Program-made: the position numbers and the translations under genes
Part shown: piece by piece, positions 43,662 through 52,607 of the stretch
How the letters are laid out: the number at the start of each line of letters is the position of its first letter
Position numbering within the stretch: position 1 is the first letter of the stretch
The notes under the pieces: generated by a model
What the model saw: only the letters and a program-made list of their open reading frames with translations
Database searches by the model: none
What the model was told of the DNA's origin: nothing
From: Aquimarina algicola
GTDB lineage: Bacteria > Bacteroidota > Bacteroidia > Flavobacteriales > Flavobacteriaceae
Length of the DNA stretch: 64,000 bases
NCBI RefSeq assembly: GCF_006443095.1
Contig: NZ_VFWZ01000009.1
Coordinates: 192,990 to 256,989, forward strand
Reading direction: 5' to 3'

Positions 43662-44771
43662 TTGTACAAATTACAGACAACACTAGACGTAATAGTAATT
43701 ACAGGTGTGATTTTAGGTTTTTTTATTAGTTTATCTCTAATAACGACTTCTTTCTATAACAGTAGAGCTAATAAATATTTATCAATATCTTTATTTTTGT
43801 TAGTATGGATTACTTTTTTAGGTTGGTATGATGCAGATCATGGTATATTAGAATTTCTACATGGTATTATGTGGGAGTTTTTAGTACCTGTTACCTTATT
43901 TACCTATTTTTTAATTCAAATTAAACATTCGTATTTCCAAAAAAACTGGTATAAATGGTTATATGCAATCTTTTTTATAACCTTTTTAATTGATGTATAT
44001 CTTGATTTGGATTTTGTTTTTGGGATATATAATTCTCCTTTTGATGAAGATACATTTATTGTAGATCTCTTTTTCTTTATCGAAGATAGTTTGTCCTTTT
44101 GGTACAATGTAGTTTTGATGATATGGGCAAGAAGATTGATACAAAAAGCTGAGGTCATTTCTAGAGAAAAAAGACATTGGTTATTGAGGCTTAACTTATT
44201 TATTATTCTAATTCTTGTGATTTGGTTTGTATCTAACTTGGAAGAGATTTTTTTAGATTCAGAATACGTTTTACAACTACTATGGGCAATACTTTCATTT
44301 TTGTCATGGTGGCTCTTATATTATGGAGTGTTTAGACTTCAAATAGTAATTCAGAAAGATGAGATCCATAGACAATTGACTATCCATCCTATCGAGCATC
44401 TTTCTAAAAAGAGAAATACCGATACGGTTTCAAAATATATTGTAGAATTATACAAAATAATGGACGAAGAAAAACCATATAAAAATCCGTTGTTAGGTAG
44501 AATAGATTTAGCAAAACGATTAAATATAAGTGAAGGATATTTATCTCAGGTTGTCAATCAAGAGCTTGGTAAAAGTGTCATTCAATTTGTAAATGAATAT
44601 CGTGTTAAAACAGCAAAAGAATTATTAGATAATCCAGAGTTCAACAAGTATTCTGTAGAAGCAATTGGAATGGAATCTGGGTTTAAGTCTAAAAGTAATT
44701 TTTATAGCACCTTCAAAACACACTCCGGAGTGTCCCCTGGAGCATATAGAAAGCGTCAAAAAACGTCCTGA
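43662..44771 (+). CDS. Membrane-anchored AraC-family regulator
   Basis: A 369-residue regulator. The N-terminal 230 residues form about six to seven membrane helices, and the C-terminal AraC domain (about 265-368) has two helix-turn-helix units: IDLAKRLNISEGYLSQVVNQ and YSVEAIGMESGFKSKSNFYS, ending SGVSPGAYRKRQ. No ATG is available; TTG 43662 is the likely start because the first helix follows at once. Regulators of this layout are frequent in Flavobacteriia. It lies 103 nt upstream of a serine hydrolase lipoprotein gene that it may control (inference). Confidence 0.85.
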   Translation: MYKLQTTLDVIVITGVILGFFISLSLITTSFYNSRANKYLSISLFLLVWITFLGWYDADHGILEFLHGIMWEFLVPVTLFTYFLIQIKHSYFQKNWYKWLYAIFFITFLIDVYLDLDFVFGIYNSPFDEDTFIVDLFFFIEDSLSFWYNVVLMIWARRLIQKAEVISREKRHWLLRLNLFIILILVIWFVSNLEEIFLDSEYVLQLLWAILSFLSWWLLYYGVFRLQIVIQKDEIHRQLTIHPIEHLSKKRNTDTVSKYIVELYKIMDEEKPYKNPLLGRIDLAKRLNISEGYLSQVVNQELGKSVIQFVNEYRVKTAKELLDNPEFNKYSVEAIGMESGFKSKSNFYSTFKTHSGVSPGAYRKRQKTS

Positions 44772-44874
44772 TTTATACACTTCTAACATATTGAGAGTTA
44801 TACACCCCTTAAAAACAGTGCTTTTTCTTTCATGAGAAATACTTTTACACCATCAATTTTAAAAAGTATTAATT

Positions 44875-46074
44875 ATGAAAAAAATAGTATATACATTCTT
44901 AATGATTACAATCATTTTTACTAGTTGTTCAAACGATGATGATGTTGTTTTGATCGATGTAACTGATAAAGAGAGTTTGACTCAACGACTTGATCAAATA
45001 TTAGAAAAATCAAATTTTCCAGGTTTTACAATAGGAATAGTAAAAGATGGAAAAATAGCACTACAAGAAAGTTTTGGATATCAAAATCTCGAAGATCAAA
45101 TACCGTACAATAATAAAACTTTGCAATCTATCGGTTCGATAAGTAAAATATTTATTGGTGTTGCTACAATAAAGGCAATAGCATTAGGATATTTTACTTT
45201 AGAAACTCCTATAAATGATATTTTGCCTCGACCTATTATAAATCCTAAAAATCCTTCTGCTGTAATTCGGGTAAAACATTTGGTTAATCATACCTCTGGA
45301 TTAATAGATGAAAATAATGTCTATTTGTCTTCATATTACCTTTTGAGTAATCAAAACTTATCTACTTCAGGAACACAAATTATGGAAAGCTATGGAATAA
45401 CTTCACGTGAACCTAAAACACTTCAACAATTTATAGAAGCTTATTTTTATAAAAAAGGTGATTATTATAGTGATGATAATTTTTATGGAGTTACTCCTGG
45501 TACTCAAGAGATTTACACTAACGTAGGCGCTTCTTTAATGGCTTATATCATTCAAGAATCTTCAGGGATGAAATATCCGGATTTTATAAAAGTCAATATT
45601 CTTGATCCTCTTAAAATGACGAGTACTTCATTTTATTATGATCAACCATTAGATCAGTATGCAACATTGTATTTTAATAAAAATACTCCATTGCCATTAT
45701 ACAATTTAGAATCTTTTCCGGATGGAGCTTTAAAAACGTCTAATGAAGATATCATGAAGTTTTTTTTAGATATGATTAGAGGACAACAAGGATTATCGAC
45801 TACATTATTCAATAAAGAGTATTATGAATTATTATTTACAGCTACATCAGAAAATTTTACCGTATTTTGGGATATTCTTGATAATGAAAAAGGAACTTTT
45901 GGCCATACGGGAGGAGATCCCGGATTAAGTACACAATTACTTTTCAGCGAAGCTTCGAATGCAGGATTCTATGTTATTAGTAATTATGATGCTTCTATAG
46001 ATGAACATGAAGCACATTATAAAGAGATAGCATCTCAAATTAATAAAAGTATCAATATGTACTTATCAAATTAA
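44875..46074 (+). CDS. Serine hydrolase lipoprotein, class C beta-lactamase/DD-peptidase family
   Basis: A 399-residue lipoprotein (lipobox FTSCSNDDD, Cys18). The beta-lactamase/transpeptidase fold has the active-site SxxK at Ser88-Lys91 (IGSISKIF), a YxN in EIYTNVGASL and the third motif HTG in FGHTGGDPGLS. Such proteins are usually D-Ala-D-Ala peptidases or esterases rather than true beta-lactamases; substrate unknown. It is followed by a bidirectional terminator. Confidence 0.88.
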   Translation: MKKIVYTFLMITIIFTSCSNDDDVVLIDVTDKESLTQRLDQILEKSNFPGFTIGIVKDGKIALQESFGYQNLEDQIPYNNKTLQSIGSISKIFIGVATIKAIALGYFTLETPINDILPRPIINPKNPSAVIRVKHLVNHTSGLIDENNVYLSSYYLLSNQNLSTSGTQIMESYGITSREPKTLQQFIEAYFYKKGDYYSDDNFYGVTPGTQEIYTNVGASLMAYIIQESSGMKYPDFIKVNILDPLKMTSTSFYYDQPLDQYATLYFNKNTPLPLYNLESFPDGALKTSNEDIMKFFLDMIRGQQGLSTTLFNKEYYELLFTATSENFTVFWDILDNEKGTFGHTGGDPGLSTQLLFSEASNAGFYVISNYDASIDEHEAHYKEIASQINKSINMYLSN

Positions 46075-46142
46075 TTTTTGTCCGTGTGGTGAAGGTGGTG
46101 GTTCAAATGGACAAATCTGTGTGAATTGTTAGTTACAAAAAC

Positions 46143-46170
46143 AATTAGCGGGATCAATCCCGCTAATTTT
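46143..46170. terminator. Bidirectional terminator between convergent genes
   Basis: AATTAGCGGGA and TCCCGCTAATT (46143-46153 with 46158-46168) form a near-perfect hairpin with a 4-nt loop. The plus strand continues TTTTCTT; the minus strand continues GTTTTTG. It serves both the serine hydrolase gene and the carboxylase operon. Confidence 0.85.
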
Positions 46171-46190
46171 CTTAAATCAAAAATATTTAA

Positions 46191-47732
46191 TTATAAAGGT
46201 ATATTCCCATGTTTACGTTTTGGTTGCTCTATTTTTTTGTTTTCGAGCATACTAAAAGCCTTTATAAGTTTCCTTCTTGTATTTTCTGGTAAAATTACTT
46301 CGTCGATAAATCCTCGCTGAGCAGCTCTGTAAGGATTTGCAAATTTATCAGCATATTCTGCTTCTTTTTCAGCAAGTTTAGCTTCTGGATCGTCTGAAGC
46401 TTTGATTTCCTTTCTAAAAATAATTTCACTAGCTCCTTTGGCTCCCATTACAGCAATTTCGGCATTAGGCCATGCAAAGTTTAGATCCGCTCCTATATGT
46501 TTAGAGTTCATTACATCATAAGCTCCACCATAAGCTTTTCGGGTAATTACAGTAACTTTTGGCACAGTAGCTTCACTTAGTGCATATAATAATTTTGCGC
46601 CATGAACAATGATGCCATTCCACTCCTGATCAGTACCTGGTAAGAATCCTGGTACATCTACCAATACCAATAATGGAATATTGAAACAATCACAGAATCT
46701 TGTAAAACGTGCCGCTTTTTTTGAACTATTGACATCTAATACACCTGCAAGAAATAGCGGTTGGTTGGCAACAATTCCAACACTTTTTCCTCCAATTCTG
46801 GCAAAACCTACAATAATATTTTCGGCATAATCTTTATGAATTTCATAAAATGAATCTTCATCGATAATTCCCCCAATTACGTCATGCATATCGTAAGGCT
46901 TATTGGGATTATCAGGAACAATATTAGCAAGCTGTTCTCTTAATTCATCTGTTAGTGTATAAGGAATTTGTTTTGGTGGTTCTTGATTATTTTGTGGTAG
47001 ATAGCTTAGTAATTTCTTAATATCTTCTAAGCACTCAATATCATTGGCAGAGGTAATATGAGCAACACCGGATTTGGTTGCATGCGTACTCGCACCGCCT
47101 AACTCTTCTGAAGTCACTTCTTCATTTGTGACGGTTTTTACAACATTAGGACCGGTAACAAACATATAACTAGTATCTTCTACCATTAGGGTGAAATCTG
47201 TCATTGCAGGAGAATATACAGCACCCCCTGCGCAAGGCCCCATAATGGCAGAAATTTGTGGGATCACACCAGAGGTTTGCACATTTCTATGAAATATATC
47301 TGCGTATCCGCCCAGTGATTTAACGCCTTCTTGAATTCGCGCACCACCAGAATCATTAAGTCCAATCATTGGAGCACCCATTTTTACAGCCATATCCATT
47401 ACTTTGCATATTTTCTCGGCATGAGTTTCTGATAAAGCTCCTCCAAATACTGTAAAATCCTGTGCAAATATATATACCAACCTACCATTTATAGTTCCGT
47501 AACCAGTTACAACTCCATCGCCATAAAATAATTCTTTATCCATTCCAAAATCTGTAGTCCTGTGAGTGACAAGAATACCAATTTCTTCAAAAGAGCCTTC
47601 ATCTAGTAAATATTCGACTCTTTCTCTTGCAGTTAGTTTTTTATTTTGGTGTTGTCTTTGTATTCTTTGTTCTCCACCACCAAGTTTTGCCTTAGCAATT
47701 TTTTCTTCTAATGTTTTTATTTTTGAATCCAT
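46191..47732 (-). CDS. Acyl-CoA carboxylase, carboxyltransferase subunit (PccB-like)
   Basis: Transfers carboxyl from biotin to acyl-CoA, probably propionyl-CoA. The 513-residue protein has two crotonase-fold halves with [44 protein letters not shown], and [18 protein letters not shown]. It is the third gene of an operon with biotin carboxylase (8-nt gap) and biotin carrier protein. Acetyl- versus propionyl-CoA preference cannot be settled by eye; the separate three-gene layout is typical of the propionyl/methylmalonyl type. Confidence 0.93.
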   Translation of the reverse strand: MDSKIKTLEEKIAKAKLGGGEQRIQRQHQNKKLTARERVEYLLDEGSFEEIGILVTHRTTDFGMDKELFYGDGVVTGYGTINGRLVYIFAQDFTVFGGALSETHAEKICKVMDMAVKMGAPMIGLNDSGGARIQEGVKSLGGYADIFHRNVQTSGVIPQISAIMGPCAGGAVYSPAMTDFTLMVEDTSYMFVTGPNVVKTVTNEEVTSEELGGASTHATKSGVAHITSANDIECLEDIKKLLSYLPQNNQEPPKQIPYTLTDELREQLANIVPDNPNKPYDMHDVIGGIIDEDSFYEIHKDYAENIIVGFARIGGKSVGIVANQPLFLAGVLDVNSSKKAARFTRFCDCFNIPLLVLVDVPGFLPGTDQEWNGIIVHGAKLLYALSEATVPKVTVITRKAYGGAYDVMNSKHIGADLNFAWPNAEIAVMGAKGASEIIFRKEIKASDDPEAKLAEKEAEYADKFANPYRAAQRGFIDEVILPENTRRKLIKAFSMLENKKIEQPKRKHGNIPL

Positions 47733-47740
47733 AGTATGAA

Positions 47741-49183
47741 TTAGTAAGTTGGTATACGAAGTGTTTTTTGATCTTCCAGGTATTGCTTCATTGCCATTAA
47801 TGCTGCTATCTTGGCTTCATCCTGTATGTCTGCTTTGGTAACATCTGCAGTATAGTATTTTTTTACAAAGTGTGTATCAAAATCTCCTGATCTAAATGCT
47901 TCATGTTCAAAGACAAATTTCCCAAAAGGTAATGTAGTCTCAATACCTTTTACATCATAATTATTGATAGCTTCGATCATGATTTGCAATGCTTCTTCTC
48001 TAGTTTCTCCGTATGTAATAAGTTTAGACAACATAGGATCATAATAAATAGGGATATCCATACCTTGTTCGTATCCGTTATCTACTCTAATACCTTCTCC
48101 TTCGGGAATAGTATACGTATCTAGGTGCCCGACACTAGGTAAGAAATCATTAAGAGGATCTTCTGCATATACTCTTAATTCTAGAGCGTGACCTGATATG
48201 CTGAGATCTTCTTGTTGTATAGTAAGTTTTTCTCCTCTTGCCACTTTGATTTGAAGCTCTACAAGGTCAACTCCCGTGATAAGTTCAGTAACGGGGTGTT
48301 CTACTTGTAATCGAGTATTCATTTCAAGAAAATAAAAATTATTCTTTTCATCAAGAATAAACTCTACAGTACCAGCGCCTATATAATCACAAGACTTGGC
48401 TACTTTTACAGCGGCTTCTCCCATTTTTGATCGTAATTCTGGTGATAAAACTGTAGAAGGAGCTTCTTCTACAACTTTTTGGTGCCTTCTTTGTACACTG
48501 CATTCTCTTTCAAAAAAATGAAGAATATTGCCATGTTGATCTCCCATTACCTGGATTTCGATATGTCTGGGTGAGGTGATATATTTTTCGATAAATACAG
48601 AACCATCTCCAAAAGCAGAAGTGGCTTCGCTTATAGCACGTTCCATTTGAGATTCTAGATCTGCTTCATTTTCTACTACTCTCATTCCTTTTCCACCACC
48701 TCCGGCAGAGGCTTTGATCAAAATAGGGTATCCAATTTCTGAAGCAATTTCTTGCGCTTTTTTGATATCTGTAATCGCTTCGTCTATACCGGGAACCATT
48801 GGGATATCATAAGCTTTCACTGTTTCTTTGGCAGCTAGCTTGCTCCCCATTACTCTTATAGCTTTAGATTTTGGACCTATAAACGTTAATCCACTTTTTT
48901 CTACCTGCTCTGCGAAGTCTGCATTTTCACTCAAAAATCCATACCCTGGATGTATGCCATCTACATTAAGTTCTTTTGCTACTTCTATAATTGTAGCCCC
49001 TTTTAGGTAAGAATCGACAGAAGGAGCATCACCGATACATACAGCTTCGTCTGCGAATTTTACATGAGGGGTATTTCTATCGATATCAGAAAATACAGCT
49101 ACTGTTTTTATACCCATTTTTCGGGCTGTTCTCATTACACGTAGCGCAATTTCTCCTCGATTTGCTACTAATATTTTTTTCAT
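47741..49183 (-). CDS. Biotin carboxylase subunit of acyl-CoA carboxylase
   Basis: ATP-dependent carboxylation of biotin. The 480-residue ATP-grasp protein begins [23 protein letters not shown], carries the glycine-rich loop [15 protein letters not shown], the [21 protein letters not shown] segment, and [20 protein letters not shown] with the catalytic residues. A paralogue of AccC adapted to the acyl-CoA carboxylase operon; the housekeeping accC is expected elsewhere. Confidence 0.94.
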   Translation of the reverse strand: MKKILVANRGEIALRVMRTARKMGIKTVAVFSDIDRNTPHVKFADEAVCIGDAPSVDSYLKGATIIEVAKELNVDGIHPGYGFLSENADFAEQVEKSGLTFIGPKSKAIRVMGSKLAAKETVKAYDIPMVPGIDEAITDIKKAQEIASEIGYPILIKASAGGGGKGMRVVENEADLESQMERAISEATSAFGDGSVFIEKYITSPRHIEIQVMGDQHGNILHFFERECSVQRRHQKVVEEAPSTVLSPELRSKMGEAAVKVAKSCDYIGAGTVEFILDEKNNFYFLEMNTRLQVEHPVTELITGVDLVELQIKVARGEKLTIQQEDLSISGHALELRVYAEDPLNDFLPSVGHLDTYTIPEGEGIRVDNGYEQGMDIPIYYDPMLSKLITYGETREEALQIMIEAINNYDVKGIETTLPFGKFVFEHEAFRSGDFDTHFVKKYYTADVTKADIQDEAKIAALMAMKQYLEDQKTLRIPTY

Positions 49184-49284
49184 CTGGTTTATTATGTTTT
49201 TGCTAAAAAGTCAATATTTGAATACAGAGTAAAAAAGTATCCAAAAGTTGATTGCTTTATCAAGAGTTATGATAAAGATGATAA

Positions 49285-49773
49285 TTAAGATTCAAATTCA
49301 ACAAGTAATTGTCCTTTGTCTACTGCCTCTCCTTTGCTTGCAGAAATAGATTTGATAATACCATCTCTTGGCGACAGGATTACATTTTCCATTTTCATAG
49401 CCTCCAAGATCAAAAGAGGGTCATTTTCTTTTACTTCTTGTCCTTCATCTATTTGAATATCTAATAATAATCCTGGCATTGGTGCTTTGATAGCATCTAC
49501 TTGCTTAGACGAACCAATTGAGAACCCCATCTCTTTGATCTGCATATCTAATGCATTATCAATAGAAACATGATACGTATTGTTATTTACTTTGATGGTA
49601 TAGTTTTTTGATATAAAATCTGAATCTAGAATCTCGGTATGATACGATTGGTGATCTTGAAGTAGGTGATAAGAACTATCTAAGTTTTTGGTACTGTCCG
49701 TCTTCAGGATCTCTTCTTTGGTAAAGTCAAATGTAAACGTATCATTTACTTTAACTTTGTATATGTTGCCCAT
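49285..49773 (-). CDS. Biotin carboxyl carrier protein of acyl-CoA carboxylase
   Basis: A 162-residue carrier with a C-terminal biotinyl domain (about 90-160) containing the biotinylation motif ILEAMKMENVI; the Lys in EAMKMEN receives biotin. The N-terminal part (about 1-85) is a beta-rich segment typical of the separate flavobacterial carrier. First gene of the carboxylase operon, 101 nt before the biotin carboxylase. Confidence 0.93.
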   Translation of the reverse strand: MGNIYKVKVNDTFTFDFTKEEILKTDSTKNLDSSYHLLQDHQSYHTEILDSDFISKNYTIKVNNNTYHVSIDNALDMQIKEMGFSIGSSKQVDAIKAPMPGLLLDIQIDEGQEVKENDPLLILEAMKMENVILSPRDGIIKSISASKGEAVDKGQLLVEFES

Positions 49774-49926
49774 AAATTATAGTATTTAATTTGCAAGATA
49801 AATATAGATATTAAAATTATAAGTATGAATAGCAACAAAATATTATTAATTTGATATAAAAACATCAATTTGTTTATGAATTAGATCAGTTTGGCTGATG
49901 TTAAAATATTAGATTACATGTTGTCT

Positions 49927-50412
49927 TTATATTGAAGAAGAATTATCATCTCTCTTTTTATATGATCTAAAAACAATAAAAGTCATTAATGTACCCAATA
50001 TAAAACCTAAAAATATGTATAATGTAATATTCAGGTTTTTGAAAGAGAAAGTATTTAGATTTTCATTTTGAGTTTCTAGTGATATTATTGTTTCAAAAGT
50101 TTGATTCAATTGAAATACTTTGAATTGCCAGAAGAGAATACCAGAAAATACTATAATTGAAAAAGCGAGTAATTTTTGAACCGTTTTTAACTTTATATAT
50201 TTATCTATTGATAAATATAATAGTGGTAAAAGCCCAAGAGTAATAGAAAAAAATACTTTGGAATAAAACATATCACTAATAGATGGCACAATGATCTGTA
50301 TCCTCCCTAAATTTAATTGAGAAAGAGAGATCTTAAAAAATGAATCATGAATCAGATAACCTAGAATGAAACACCCGAATACGAATATTATATATAAAAA
50401 TGTGTTTTTCAT
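49927..50412 (-). CDS. Membrane protein of unknown function
   Basis: A 161-residue protein with about four membrane helices (about 5-23, 50-68, 78-97, 127-150) and a short charged C-terminal tail (YKKRDDNSSS). No family recognised. It starts 15 nt after the stop of the upstream metal-dependent hydrolase-like gene, so both are probably co-transcribed. Confidence 0.6.
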   Translation of the reverse strand: MKNTFLYIIFVFGCFILGYLIHDSFFKISLSQLNLGRIQIIVPSISDMFYSKVFFSITLGLLPLLYLSIDKYIKLKTVQKLLAFSIIVFSGILFWQFKVFQLNQTFETIISLETQNENLNTFSFKNLNITLYIFLGFILGTLMTFIVFRSYKKRDDNSSSI

Positions 50413-50427
50413 TTTATGACATAAAAA

Positions 50428-51438
50428 TTATGACTGATCAAATATTCTGGCAAATAGTTTTTTGAGCAGAGGTCCGGCTTCTTTCATGTTTTTTTCTCGT
50501 TCTTTTGCCATTAAGTTTCCATTTTCATCATAGAAAAGTTCATAACTGAACACAAATTGACTAGAATTTTGATCGACACCAAGTTGCCCAAATCTTAAGT
50601 CGTTAAAATAAATTTTATTATTAATTTTTTCTACCGTATACCAACCTTGAGATAGATTTACCAATCGCGCGATTAGCGGGTCATTATTAAAAGTATCTAG
50701 AAGATGTCGGTTCTTAGGAAATCGGGCAAAAGAAATCATATCTTTTTTCTGAAATATAGAATAATACCCAATCAAAAATGCATCTTCGGTTTCTATATTT
50801 GCTGTCCACAAGATACTATTTAATGGGGTAGGCTTGGTTTGTATTTCATTATATTGAATATGTTGTTGATTTACATTTTCTTCGAAAACTTTATAAGTAT
50901 ACCATTTTAATAGTAATGTAATAACCATATATCCACTACTTATATATAATCCTGTTTTATTGATTTTTTGTCTTTTAGGATTAGTTCTTTTATAAAACAA
51001 TGCTATTATTACACAAATCAAAAATGGAACAGTGTATAGTGGATCTATGACAAAAATATTTTTGAAAGATATTTTGTAAGAAAAAGGCCAAAACAATTGT
51101 GTTCCCCATGTGGTAAAAGCATCTAGAATCGGGTGGGTAAATAGACCAAAAAACATGAGTTTTGTCCAATCTTTCCAGTCTGCTTCTTTATTTTTATATA
51201 GTTTGGCAATCAACCATCCAAAAAGGGGAGAAAAGAGAACACAAAATAGTAGTGAATGTGAGAATCCTCTATGCCATTCGTTTGCAGTAATAGGATCAAC
51301 AAAAAGGTTAGAAAGTGTATCCAAATCTGGTGTAGTACCTGCGATAGCACCCCATAACATAGCTTTGTTCCCTACTTTTTTTCCTAGAACAGCTTCTCCC
51401 ACTGCTGCACCTAGTACTATCTGAGTTAATGAATCCAT
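50428..51438 (-). CDS. Membrane-bound metal-dependent hydrolase, YdjM/DUF457 family
   Basis: A 336-residue inner-membrane protein. The N-terminus MDSLTQIVLGAAVGEAVLG, TTPDLDTLSNL and HRGFSHSLLF show the Asp and His metal-site pattern of the YdjM-like family, followed by further helices with TKLMFFGLFTHPILDAFTTWG. The C-terminal 130 residues form a soluble domain. Cellular function is poorly known in the family. Confidence 0.85.
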   Translation of the reverse strand: MDSLTQIVLGAAVGEAVLGKKVGNKAMLWGAIAGTTPDLDTLSNLFVDPITANEWHRGFSHSLLFCVLFSPLFGWLIAKLYKNKEADWKDWTKLMFFGLFTHPILDAFTTWGTQLFWPFSYKISFKNIFVIDPLYTVPFLICVIIALFYKRTNPKRQKINKTGLYISSGYMVITLLLKWYTYKVFEENVNQQHIQYNEIQTKPTPLNSILWTANIETEDAFLIGYYSIFQKKDMISFARFPKNRHLLDTFNNDPLIARLVNLSQGWYTVEKINNKIYFNDLRFGQLGVDQNSSQFVFSYELFYDENGNLMAKEREKNMKEAGPLLKKLFARIFDQS

Positions 51439-51509
51439 TTTATATTTTAAGAAAATACAATCAAAAATACATTTAATTTTTTGCCTTTATGACCTAACTT
51501 TCAAAATCC

Positions 51510-51544
51510 TGAGAATAAGTACCGTTGTTTTGTGTTTATTCTCA
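51510..51544. repeat. Inverted repeat between divergent genes
   Basis: TGAGAATAA (51510-51518) and TTATTCTCA (51536-51544) form a perfect 9-bp inverted repeat with a 17-bp spacer, in the 260-bp gap between the YdjM-like gene and the receiver genes. It could be an operator or RNA hairpin; no T tract follows. Confidence 0.35.
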
Positions 51545-51697
51545 TAAAAATGGATCTATATGCTTGATACAAAAGGAAAAGGAAATGGTTTTAATCGTTA
51601 AATTTTGTTTTTAAGCGTTATTTATTCATAAATTTTATAATTACCGTAGGAAATGTCAAATAAGTTTATTTCTTTTGAGTGTAATTGGAGAAGAAAT

Positions 51698-52102
51698 ATG
51701 AATACATTGATTAATTGTGTTTTGCTAATCGACGACGATAAAGCGACCAATTTTTTTAATAAAAGAGTGGTTGATAAACACGGAGGTTTTTGCGAAGTGA
51801 CTACTGTGCAAAGTGGTAAAGAAGCTCTCGAATATCTGGATGCAGTACAAGGAAAAACAAAAACGAAACCAGATCTTATTTTTCTAGATATTAATATGCC
51901 AGCTATGAATGGCTGGGAGTTTCTTGTTGAATTCGAAAAACTTAATAGAGAATTAACAAATGGGATACGTGTTGTGTTATTATCTACCTCCTCTAATCCG
52001 GATGATGTAAAAGCCTCTATGCAAAATCACTCAGTAGATGATTTTATAAATAAACCTTTATCGATACCCCTCTTAAATGATGTAATCAAAAATCATTTTT
52101 GA
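51698..52102 (+). CDS. Single-domain response regulator (CheY-like), first of pair
   Basis: A 134-residue receiver with no output domain. Conserved residues are intact: VLLIDDDKATN (acidic pocket), the phospho-Asp in LIFLDINMPAMNGWEFL, Ser/Thr in VVLLSTSS, and Lys-Pro in FINKPLS. I chose ATG 51698 because it has a good GGAGAAG ribosome-binding site; an in-frame ATG at 51653 would add 15 residues. It is immediately followed by a second receiver gene, a TonB receptor and a kinase, which is its likely phosphodonor. Confidence 0.9.
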   Translation: MNTLINCVLLIDDDKATNFFNKRVVDKHGGFCEVTTVQSGKEALEYLDAVQGKTKTKPDLIFLDINMPAMNGWEFLVEFEKLNRELTNGIRVVLLSTSSNPDDVKASMQNHSVDDFINKPLSIPLLNDVIKNHF

Positions 52103-52104
52103 CA

Positions 52105-52539
52105 ATGAAAAAGATAAATAATATTCTTCTTGTAGATGATAGTAATGCGACTAATTTCTTTAATAAAACAATTATAGAAAAATCAGGGTATGCAGAAAAA
52201 GTAACTATTGTCAAAAATGGCAAAGAAGCATTAGCATATATCACAACAAATGGATCCCCAGAACTTATATTTCTAGATATCAATATGCCTGTAATGACAG
52301 GTTGGGAGTTTCTAGAAGAATATCAGAAATTAGAACTTCAATATAAACAGTCAGTTATTATTTTAATGTTGGGAGCAACTTTGAGTAAAGAGGACAAAGA
52401 GAAAGCCGAATCTATTTTATTTGTAAAAGGTTTTGAAGAAAAAATGCTTACAAAAGAATGTCTGTATCAAATAATTGCCTCAAATTTTGGCAATTCAGAT
52501 TCTGGCATCTCATCAGAAGATACTAAATTTGCAATCTGA
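52105..52539 (+). CDS. Single-domain response regulator, second of pair, with degenerate switch
   Basis: A 144-residue receiver related to its neighbour (both have ATNFFNK after the acidic pocket). The pocket (ILLVDDSNATN) and phospho-Asp (LIFLDINMPVMTGWEFL) are kept. The Ser/Thr switch position appears to be Gly (IILMLGATL), and the Lys lacks the usual following Pro (EEKMLTKE). It may bind partners or phosphoryl groups without normal switching. ATG 52105 is 2 nt after the first receiver stop; the TTG at 52099 is rejected. Confidence 0.88.
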   Translation: MKKINNILLVDDSNATNFFNKTIIEKSGYAEKVTIVKNGKEALAYITTNGSPELIFLDINMPVMTGWEFLEEYQKLELQYKQSVIILMLGATLSKEDKEKAESILFVKGFEEKMLTKECLYQIIASNFGNSDSGISSEDTKFAI

Positions 52540-52607
52540 TTTTTTGAAGAAGTAAAAAGGGGATTATTTTAAACATCATCAAACATATTATAGATTCAAT
52601 TACAAAT

